Shown here in pieces: positions 17,048 through 23,766 of a stretch of 33,430 bases of DNA. This DNA comes from CAZDBA01 sp964503615 (GTDB taxonomy: Bacteria; Planctomycetota; Planctomycetia; Pirellulales; Pirellulaceae), in NCBI GenBank assembly GCA_964503615.1, contig CAZDBA010000037.1, forward strand, positions 1-33,430. The letters are read 5' to 3'. The translations under genes and the position numbers were made by a program. Position 1 is the first letter of the stretch; every line of letters begins with the position of its first letter. The notes beneath the pieces are model-generated. The model was not told the origin of the DNA, did no database searches, and saw only the letters and a program-made list of their open reading frames with translations.

Positions 17048-18511
17048 CTATCGAGTGGCGCTGTCGATCGTAATGGGAATCGTGAAATTTTGCCGGCGAT
17101 ACAGGCATTGCCCATCTTTTTGTTGGCAGATGTAGTACAGCGCGTAACCTTCTAACTCAAAGGAGGTTTTCGCCGATCGACCCGTTTTGAATTCAAATTC
17201 GATATTCCGAGTCTCGGCTGATTCAGCCGTTTTCGGGTTGGGCACCGACCAATGAGACTGGGTTAACGTACCGAATTCAGAGGGTTCGATCCACACGATC
17301 ATATCTTCTGATTCGTTATTCCACATTGCAGTAAGCGGATCTAGGCGCAAATGGACCCGGACCGCCTTTCCAGGCGAGATAGATTGAGGGACTGCCGTGG
17401 GATGGATTCTGACCATCTCGGAATCCAGTTCGATTCTGGCATCCGGGTCAGGATTGGCAGCTTGCTCGGGATTAGCTTTGAATCGCCGGTCCGGTCGAGC
17501 CTTCTCTGCCCCCGCAAGCGCGACGGTTTGTTCTACCGGAGTTTCACCACGCGCCTCGATTTCTTTGAGAGCCGTGGGCACCCAATCGTAAAACGGATAA
17601 GGCTTGTCCAACCGTGGACCATACTGCTGAATACGACGTCGCCAAATGTACTGGTTTGGATTGACTGCCAGTGCCAAAGACCAATGTTTCGCAGCCAGTG
17701 TAAAATCATTGGGATCCTGCTCTTCGGATGAGGCCTGATCAAATCGCATTCGGTAAGCAACGCCTAAACGAAAATGAACATGACCTTCAAGTTTTGATTT
17801 CGCATTGTTCTTCAGGAACGACTGATAAGCCTCGATCGCATGGCCGATGTTTGCAGCAGGTTCATCGCCAGCATTGGCCGCATCCAAATAGGCGTCACCC
17901 AATACACATACTGACTGTCCGCCGGCTTGAAGGGACGCTTCTCTTCCGGCCAGGATCTGATCGCGATGATCGGCTGTGAGTTTTGGAGCTGGCGTCCCCG
18001 GCGGGGCCGATTTCTGTGCAACCAATGCGCCTATTTTATTGGGCTGCGGACGAGTGCTCATCACGATACCATGCTCGTCGATCAAAATCGGCACTGGCAC
18101 GACCGCCAGCCCAAGTTGAGTAACTGCGTCCTGAGCAATTGGAAATTCATATTGGCGCCACTGTTTGTACAATCGAGCTCGTTCAGCGTGTTGCTCTTGA
18201 ACGATTCCGATGACCGCCAATTTTCCATCGGCAACCAGTTGCTTGGTCTTTGCATCCCACACGGGGATGATTTTACGGCACCCAGCTCACCAAGATGCAA
18301 AGTGTAGCAGGAGAACTTTCTTGCCACGATAATCTGAAAGTTGAATATTTGACCCGTCTTCGATCGAAGGCAAAACGAAATCGCTGTGAGCTTGGCCTAC
18401 TTGAGGCTTGTAGCTCGGGCGGACTTTGGCCAGTACATCGGTGTCTTGGGGTGCGGCCCAAACTGGATTCGTGAAAACGAAAAACAGAATCGCAAACAGA
18501 ACTTTGAACAT
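17048..18511 (-). CDS. Probable selenoprotein: UxxC redoxin + TPR-like + DsbD-alpha-like protein
   Basis: One frame from ATG 18511 to 17048 is interrupted only by TGA at 18289-18287. Reading TGA as selenocysteine gives 487 residues. Residues 1-19 are a signal peptide (MFKVLFAILFFVFTNPVWA). A TlpA/AhpC-like thioredoxin fold (about 33-155) has SDFVLPSIEDGSNIQLSDYRGK, then LLLHFASW-U75-AGC78-RKIIPVW, then VVPVPILIDEHG with the cis-Pro type turn. Homologues have CxxC here. A helical TPR-like part (about 165-290, AIEAYQSFL, VHFRLGVAYRM, AAKHWSLALAVNP) follows. The last ~130 residues resemble the DsbD alpha domain, with Cys462 and Cys469 in YYICQQKDGQCLYRR. The TGA lies exactly at the catalytic Cys, and 400 intact codons follow. 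The gene lacks a neighbour of obvious related function. The alternative, a nonsense mutation or sequencing error, is less likely. Confidence 0.82.
18253..18289 (-). promoter_or_regulatory. Candidate bacterial SECIS element downstream of the in-frame TGA
   Basis: After the TGA (18289-18287) the mRNA contains CAUCCC (18269-18264), loop CGUGU (18263-18259) and GGGAUG (18258-18253), a perfect 6-bp upper stem. The apical loop starts 24 nt after the UGA, has five nucleotides, and carries G at its second position. This fits the bacterial SECIS rules as I know them (loop about 16-37 nt from UGA, loop 3-14 nt, a G in the first two loop bases). It would recruit SelB. Confidence 0.65.
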
Positions 18512-18616
18512 AGTGGACTCCAGACTCCCAAAATCGGACGAGGACGAGCAGGCAACTGTTATACCGCTCAAGATTCTATTTTGCAGTGAATGCGCTAACT
18601 TTTAATGACGTTTAAG

Positions 18617-19117
18617 TTACACACTTGGCATTCCCTGGATACGCCGCCATGCACTTACTTGGCCAAGGTGACCATTCTCGTGCAACAGCATCAGGTAGGG
18701 CAGGGCAACGGCAGCGGTCGGGAAAACAGCTTGCCAACGCTCCAGCACGACTTCTTTCTCCAAGCAACCGGGGCCCGCTTCCTTGAGCACTTTGGTTACG
18801 TTTTCGTGTCCGGCAACGAACTCGTTAATCAATTCGTCTTTGGAGGCGTAGATAGATGGGTCAGATTCTGGTTTGGAATCCATGCCGAACTGGTTGCTTT
18901 TGGGGTCTTCGAACAACTCCCCCTTAATCACACTGGCAATCACGGGCAGGTACACGTTCAAATGACTGAGAACCCAAGCCGGATGATTTGCGGCCGCCTT
19001 TCCTTCGGGAGCTGGCTGCAGCATCATTTGCTCGTCGCTCAAATCAGCAACAAGCCTGGCAGCATAGTTAGAGTTCTTTTGCCATGAAAACAAGAGACCG
19101 TCGATAATTGAGGACAT
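18617..19117 (-). CDS. DinB-family protein
   Basis: 166 residues from ATG 19117, a four-helix-bundle metalloprotein of the DinB/YfiT superfamily. Visible are the metal His positions: HPAWVLSHL (about 45-53) and the C-terminal LMLLHENGHLGQVSAWRR, where the HxxxH pair and the QxxxxR end are typical. The frame continues upstream to 19153 without a better start. Members act as thiol-dependent transferases or in damage and toxin resistance; the activity here is unknown. It ends 105 bases before the selenoprotein start on the same strand. Confidence 0.85.
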   Translation of the reverse strand: MSSIIDGLLFSWQKNSNYAARLVADLSDEQMMLQPAPEGKAAANHPAWVLSHLNVYLPVIASVIKGELFEDPKSNQFGMDSKPESDPSIYASKDELINEFVAGHENVTKVLKEAGPGCLEKEVVLERWQAVFPTAAVALPYLMLLHENGHLGQVSAWRRIQGMPSV

Positions 19118-19270
19118 AGGAACTTTCTGGTTAGTGGCCAAGCTTGGCCGCAATGTTGGAACCGATCACGATGCGAACGGAAATGCATCATCGTCTAAAG
19201 AGGGACATGATTTTAAATCTCTCCAAACGGTTTGCCAACCATGGCAGACCTAACCAAACCGAAGTTCGCT

Positions 19271-20950
19271 TTAAATACCCAAGTCGGGATCGGCTATCTT
19301 TTCGAGCGGTTTGTCTAAATCGTCGACCGCTTCGATTTTGGGGGTGTCAACTGCGGGTGCCGGTGGCACATCAAGGATCTCAATGTCACCTGATTTTCCC
19401 GGTTCGCTGTTTTCTAATCCTAACTCTTCGTACTCACCCAGAATTCGAATTGGCTGCTTGCGGACAGGAGCTCCGGACCTAGGAGTTGAGTCCGCCCCTG
19501 TAGTACCAGAAGTTTCCTCCAAACTTTTCGGTCGACGACGAATCTCGATCAAAGAAGTTTGAGCGTTTTGATAGGTCGGAATCGTTTCCGGAACAATGAT
19601 CGAGTCGACGGGAGTCTGCTTTGCCGGCTCACGAACGCGGGGCGACCCGTATTGAATCACCTGACGACCACTGGTTTCTCTTAGCGCGTTGCTGGTCGAC
19701 TTGGGAGCCGTTTCGGTTCGTTCAAGTACACTCGGGCCGCTTGATTCAATTTGCCTTGGTGATGTAGTCGCGGAACGGTCGTAAGCTCTCGCCACACTGG
19801 TTTCGCTGACAGGAACTGCTGGCCCCAGAATATTGCCGAACTGATCTACAGGCACTTTCATCATCACGGTTTTAGCGACTCGTTCTGTTGTCTGATAAGG
19901 AACACTCCGTGTGACTTGACGGGGAACTTTGACTTCACGAGTCTTGGCTACCCATTTGGCAGACGTTTTTTCATAAGGCTCGATCCGCTCGACTTTTTCG
20001 TAAGTCATTGATTCGACAGGAACCTGTCGCACCTTAACCGTTTTCTCGTAGCGAGTCTCCTCGTAGGGAATACGTCGGGTCTTGGTTCGCTTGATCGGTT
20101 TTTCGACTTGGACCGGAACGTCTCGGTATTCGATTGTCTCTTGAGTTCCCTTAACTTCGACAGGAACCTTGCGGACTTCGATCAGTTCTTCGTAGTCAAG
20201 TATCTCAACAGGAGTTTCCTCTCGTTTCGTTTCTGGAACGTAAGCGGTTGCCTCTCTGGGCTGAGCGATCAAAACTGGAGTTTGCGTTGTCTGGGGAGAC
20301 CGGGTCCAGTGAAGCCCTCGGCGCCGAAAGATGTAACGACCTTCATTAGCGTCCCAATAATATCCACGATTCAACCAGTTCAACCTTGCACGATCAAACT
20401 CAGAGCCTACTTGATTCGTCAGCAGTGCGCCGGGAACGTAGTCGGTCTCGACAGTTTGAACAGGACGAAACGTTGTTACGATTCGACTTTTCATCTCCGT
20501 TTTACGAACCGGCTTTCGGACAAGAACGGTTTCCTCCCGGAAGCGAGTTTCGGTCACCGGTTTTTCCACGATGACTTTTTCTTTTCGCATTTCAGTAACG
20601 GTTTCGTATTCCGTTTCTTCGTAGGTCTCTTCGCGGAAACGAGTCTCGGTAACCGGCTTGTAAACCGTGTACTCTTCTTCTCGCATCGTCGTCTTTTTTA
20701 CGGGCTTATACGAAACGTGAACACGTTCGCGCTTCTCGGTAGTGTAGACCGGAACATAATCGGTTTCTTCTTTGGTTTCGTATACCGTCTCAATCACGTC
20801 ACGGTAGCGAGTTACCGATTTGTCTTCGTAAACCGTTCGTGGCACCAAATGGTATTCAACGCAAACTTCTTGCGCGATCGTTGGAGAGTTCAATGCAGTC
20901 AAAAAAGCCGCCAAGCCGCTTGCTGCCATCAACAATCGTTTAAATCTCAT
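19271..20950 (-). CDS. Secreted YTV-type surface protein with Glu/Lys/Arg-rich repeats
   Basis: 559 residues with signal peptide (about 1-26, MRFKRLLMAASGLAAFLTAL, then SPTIAQ). The first part (about 50-170) is built of short beta-like steps such as EYTVYKPVTETRFREET, with KPVTETRFREET occurring twice, and YVPVYTTEKRER. A small WLNRGYYWDANEGRYIFRRRG module (about 185-215) follows. A second repeat set (about 240-370) has EVRKVPVEVKGTQE, VRQVPVESMTYEKV and VKVPRQVTRSVPYQTTERV. The last ~180 residues are low complexity, rich in Thr/Ser/Pro. This resembles the planctomycete YTV-domain cell-wall proteins of Rhodopirellula baltica. AAGGA eight bases before the ATG is a good ribosome binding site. 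Confidence 0.8.
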   Translation of the reverse strand: MRFKRLLMAASGLAAFLTALNSPTIAQEVCVEYHLVPRTVYEDKSVTRYRDVIETVYETKEETDYVPVYTTEKRERVHVSYKPVKKTTMREEEYTVYKPVTETRFREETYEETEYETVTEMRKEKVIVEKPVTETRFREETVLVRKPVRKTEMKSRIVTTFRPVQTVETDYVPGALLTNQVGSEFDRARLNWLNRGYYWDANEGRYIFRRRGLHWTRSPQTTQTPVLIAQPREATAYVPETKREETPVEILDYEELIEVRKVPVEVKGTQETIEYRDVPVQVEKPIKRTKTRRIPYEETRYEKTVKVRQVPVESMTYEKVERIEPYEKTSAKWVAKTREVKVPRQVTRSVPYQTTERVAKTVMMKVPVDQFGNILGPAVPVSETSVARAYDRSATTSPRQIESSGPSVLERTETAPKSTSNALRETSGRQVIQYGSPRVREPAKQTPVDSIIVPETIPTYQNAQTSLIEIRRRPKSLEETSGTTGADSTPRSGAPVRKQPIRILGEYEELGLENSEPGKSGDIEILDVPPAPAVDTPKIEAVDDLDKPLEKIADPDLGI

Positions 20951-21391
20951 AGTGTGTTCCTTGCGATCTAACCGCGCGGCTCGCTTGCAAACGTTAACGC
21001 GGAAAAAAATGGTCTATCGATAGCTTAGTTGAATAAACCGCCGGACACTCGCTTTCGTTGAGAACTGGCTGGCGAAATATTTCCACTAATAACGAGTTTG
21101 CCGAATTTGCCGGCGATTTGCAAACGATACGGCTATCATTGCTAGTAACTCACCGTCCGATTTGCCATCGTTTTATGTTACAACCAGCCAACGCGGGCAA
21201 TTTCCGGGTGTATTGCCCCGGATGTTAATCTTCTGACATGCCGCAAATGACAAAGTGCTAACCACTTAAAACACAAGTTTGTCTAATCGCTACAAACTAC
21301 CGTTTCCGGAATCGTCTCGTAAAACAATTTTGTTTTCCGTATCGAGCCCCACCAACTGAATCAACAAACTGCATCTCATCTGAACCAATTA
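20951..21391. other. Divergent intergenic region (YTV gene / lipoate ligase gene)
   Basis: 441 bases between two divergent genes must hold both promoters. A hairpin with 7-bp stem GGGCAAT/ATTGCCC (21195-21218, 10-base loop) lies near the middle and could be a regulatory or operator-like structure; it lacks a T-run. AT-rich stretches occur near 21000-21010 and 21320. No RNA gene or small protein is evident. Confidence 0.5.
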
Positions 21392-22120
21392 ATGGAACTT
21401 CTTGATCTCACTTTGCCAACGCCTGCCGAGAATCTGGCTCTTGAAGAAGCGCTTTTGGACCATGCCGAGTCCGCTCCGCAATCGGCGGAGGTGTTGAGGT
21501 TTTGGGAAAGTCCGCAAACGATTGTGATCCTTGGCCGGGGCTCCAAGTTCGGAGTCGAAGTCAACCATGACCATTGTGCTCAAAACGGTATTCCTGTTTT
21601 GCGGCGGTGTAGCGGCGGAGCCACTGTCGTCGCAGGGAAAGGATGCCTGCTGTATTCATTGCTTTTAAGTTATCAACAGCGCCCAGAGCTGCGGATGCTG
21701 GATGTTGCACACAAGTTTGTCATCGGAAAAATGCTGAGTGCAATCAAAAGTCTGAATCTGGATGTAACGATGCATGGAACTTGCGATCTGGTTTACGCGG
21801 GCAAGAAGTTCTCTGGAAACGCTTTACGTTGCAAACGAGAATTCCTGCTGTATCACGGTACGATTTTGATCGACATGCCGGTCCAGAAAATCGCTGATTG
21901 TCTGAACATGCCGGAGCGACAACCGGACTACCGTGAAAACAGAAGCCACAACGATTTCATTGGGCTGCTGCCGGTCGATTCAGAACAGTTAAAAATCGCG
22001 ATCGCCAATGAATGGCAGGCGACTCCTGTCAAAGACGATACTGGCGCCCAATGGCCTCGCGAGTTAACGCAGCAGTTGAGCAAGAAGTACAAAGACCCAA
22101 AGTGGACTCAGCGAGTTTGA
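21392..22120 (+). CDS. Lipoate-protein ligase A-like protein
   Basis: 242 residues of the biotin/lipoate protein ligase fold. It starts with the LplA-like PAENLALEEALL and has ILGRGSKFGVEVN (44-58), then RRCSGGATVVAGKGCLLYSLLLS (71-93), which is the RRxSGGGxV loop, and GTCDLVYAGKKFSGNALRCKREFLLYHGTIL (129-159), with Lys138/139 as the candidate lipoyl-binding Lys. The length is shorter than E. coli LplA (no C-terminal accessory domain). It would attach lipoate (or octanoate) to E2 subunits or GcvH. The start ATG has no clear ribosome binding site. Confidence 0.85.
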   Translation: MELLDLTLPTPAENLALEEALLDHAESAPQSAEVLRFWESPQTIVILGRGSKFGVEVNHDHCAQNGIPVLRRCSGGATVVAGKGCLLYSLLLSYQQRPELRMLDVAHKFVIGKMLSAIKSLNLDVTMHGTCDLVYAGKKFSGNALRCKREFLLYHGTILIDMPVQKIADCLNMPERQPDYRENRSHNDFIGLLPVDSEQLKIAIANEWQATPVKDDTGAQWPRELTQQLSKKYKDPKWTQRV

Positions 22121-22146
22121 CTTACTTGCGGTTTTAACTCGCTCCG

Positions 22147-22752
22147 TTATTCACCTTCCCCAACACCCATGGGCAGGAATCTCAACAGGTCTTTTACTGG
22201 AACGTTTCTCAAGTAACTCTTCTTCTGACGTTTAAAGTAGAAGGCCGCTTCATCGACTTCAAAGCAATCCCACCGTTCACGACCAAGCTCGTTTAAAGTC
22301 GATTCCAGATTCCCATCAGCAACCTCCGTTTTGGGCAAGATTTTGTACTCGAACGAATACATGTTTTGGAAATCCTCTTGAACCCATTGCTGTGCGTCTC
22401 GAGCGGAGGTCATTCCTCGGTCTCGTAACGATTCATAAAGCTCAGAAACATTTTGCCCGAGACCTTCTGCGGCATCGCCAGCACTGCCTACGGTGTCGTT
22501 GATCCATTCGCCCGCTTCAGAAACTGTTTCCTGTCCAGCACCTTTCGCTTTGTCGAGCAGATCCTGCGCTTGCTGCAGATATCCGCGTTTTTCCCTTTCG
22601 TCACCTTCCTCGTCACTCGACTCCGCCTCAGCCTTTTTTCGATCCGACTCTGTACTTCCATCAGCGTATTGAACGTCGCACCCAGTCGAAGCTAATCCAA
22701 TTAGCAAAACAACAACAGCATAAGACAGCAAAGCGATCGGAGTCGACTTCAT
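22147..22752 (-). CDS. Putative lipoprotein with helical linker
   Basis: 201 residues from ATG 22752. A lipoprotein signal peptide (MKSTPIALLS, hydrophobic core, then ASTGC with Cys25) is followed by an acidic linker (30-55). A long amphipathic helical region (about 58-125, LLDKAKGAGQETVSEAGE, SAGDAAEGLGQNVSEL) and a small globular C-terminal part (NMYSFEYKILPKTEVADGN, RWDCFEVDEAAFYFKRQKKS) complete it. The C-terminal phrase resembles DUF4177-like domains (YEYKV...LNELG..GWE), a guess only. The frame extends upstream to 22845 without a signal sequence. It converges with the lipoate ligase gene (26 bases between stops). Confidence 0.65.
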   Translation of the reverse strand: MKSTPIALLSYAVVVLLIGLASTGCDVQYADGSTESDRKKAEAESSDEEGDEREKRGYLQQAQDLLDKAKGAGQETVSEAGEWINDTVGSAGDAAEGLGQNVSELYESLRDRGMTSARDAQQWVQEDFQNMYSFEYKILPKTEVADGNLESTLNELGRERWDCFEVDEAAFYFKRQKKSYLRNVPVKDLLRFLPMGVGEGE

Positions 22753-22970
22753 AGGGCACCAGTGAAGAAGTAGGAACTTGGACAATTGAACGATAACATT
22801 GTCACGATTTTTAAAAGCGCAAGCAATATCACGAGTTGAAAACAAACATCCTCAATAATAACCGGCAGCGTAAGCAAGCAACGAATTCGTAGTGGGATTC
22901 GCCAGAATTCCTTTTGCACCTGTTTCCTTGCAGACGTCGCTCACTTCTACCAGACAACCAACTTGCGCAC

Positions 22971-23006
22971 AAAAAAAACCGCCGTTGCGGACAACGACGG
23001 TTTTTT
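22971..23006 (-). terminator. Intrinsic terminator of the HU gene
   Basis: On the minus strand AAAAAACCGTCGTTG, loop TCCG, CAACGGCGGTTTTTTTT. The stem is perfect if one U-G wobble is allowed on this strand only (on the plus strand it would be an A-C mismatch). Together with eight T this identifies it as terminator of the HU gene, 27 bases after its stop. Confidence 0.9.
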
Positions 23007-23033
23007 GTTTTGAATTTGTCTGGTCAAGGATTC

Positions 23034-23360
23034 TTAAAGAACCATGTCCTTCAAACCCTTAAGTGGACGAACCTTGACTTGCTTGCTTGCAGGTCGTGGC
23101 TTTGCCCAAACCATTTCACCCGTTCCAGGGTTGCGAACTTCACGCTTGGGAAGTGCAGGACGGTCCTTAACGACGATTTTGCACAGACCCGGGATGGTGA
23201 ACTGACCCGCACTGCCCTTCTTGGCAATGTTAGCCTCGATTTCAGCAGTCAGTGCTTCGAAAACAGCTGCGATTTGCTTCTTAGTCAATTCTGTTGCATC
23301 TGCGATGTTGTTAAGAATTTCCGATTTTGTTGGCGGCTTAGGCCCCGTCTTTTTTGCCAT
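23034..23360 (-). CDS. HU-family DNA-binding protein
   Basis: 108 residues: two N-terminal helices (KSEILNNIADATELTKKQIAAVFEAL) and the beta-arm region with GQFTIPGLCKIVVKDRPALPKREVRNPGTGEMVWAKPRPASKQVKVRPL. The RNPxTGE phrase is the HU/IHF hallmark, followed by the usual PASK/VRPLK end. The N-terminus has an extra basic MAKKTGPKPPT segment. It organises the chromosome. AGGGAG 11 bases before the ATG acts as ribosome binding site. The gene is isolated, with its own terminator. Confidence 0.93.
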   Translation of the reverse strand: MAKKTGPKPPTKSEILNNIADATELTKKQIAAVFEALTAEIEANIAKKGSAGQFTIPGLCKIVVKDRPALPKREVRNPGTGEMVWAKPRPASKQVKVRPLKGLKDMVL

Positions 23361-23766
23361 TTTGGTAAATACTCCCTAAAGGTGAGTTTTGTCGTAAACT
23401 AGTGAAACGAAGGATTCCACGTGAGGAACGCGAAAATTAGAATTCGTACCCCTAAAAATACAACCGTATTGGCAGGTAAATACAGCCTAAAACGGTTATT
23501 TTCTCAGGAAAACACGAACAAAACCCCTTAAAATCCCCTAAAACCCCAATAATTTGAGCAATTTACACGCTTACCGGCCTGAAAACCAAGAATTTGTTAG
23601 CCCAACCTGCGAGTCTTAAAAAGGCAGAATCGTTCCTTCATTGCTGAACTTAGACAAAATTCACTTCAGCAAAACTATGAACGTTTCGTAAAGCGACCAA
23701 CTCAAAGACACGCAACTTCGAGCATTCCAAGTCCACGATTTTTATCCATGGGCTAAAATAAAGAGC
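23361..23766. other. Divergent intergenic region (HU / DUF1592-type gene)
   Basis: 406 AT-rich bases with the promoters of two divergent genes. A candidate HU promoter is at 23436-23463. Three CCCC tracts at 23524-23527, 23535-23538 and 23544-23547, separated by TTAAAAT and TAAAA, form a short periodic motif, and a fourth similar CCCCTAAAA stands at 23449. No RNA gene is seen. Confidence 0.5.
23436..23463 (-). promoter_or_regulatory. Candidate promoter for the HU gene
   Basis: On the minus strand TTGTAT (23463-23458) and TCTAAT (23441-23436) are 16 bases apart, about 75 bases before the HU start. The match to the bacterial consensus is moderate. Confidence 0.25.

Noticed and set aside
17048..18262. 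Separate gene starting at GTG 18262
   Set aside because: It is in frame with the upstream signal-peptide/redoxin piece and begins in the middle of the thioredoxin fold. There is no ribosome binding site, and the TGA falls at the catalytic Cys.
20108..20971. Long plus-strand open frame of 287 codons
   Set aside because: It is antisense to the YTV-type gene, whose codon bias (few TCA/CTA/TTA-type complements) leaves the opposite strand open. It is Phe/Arg-rich with no domain or start signal.
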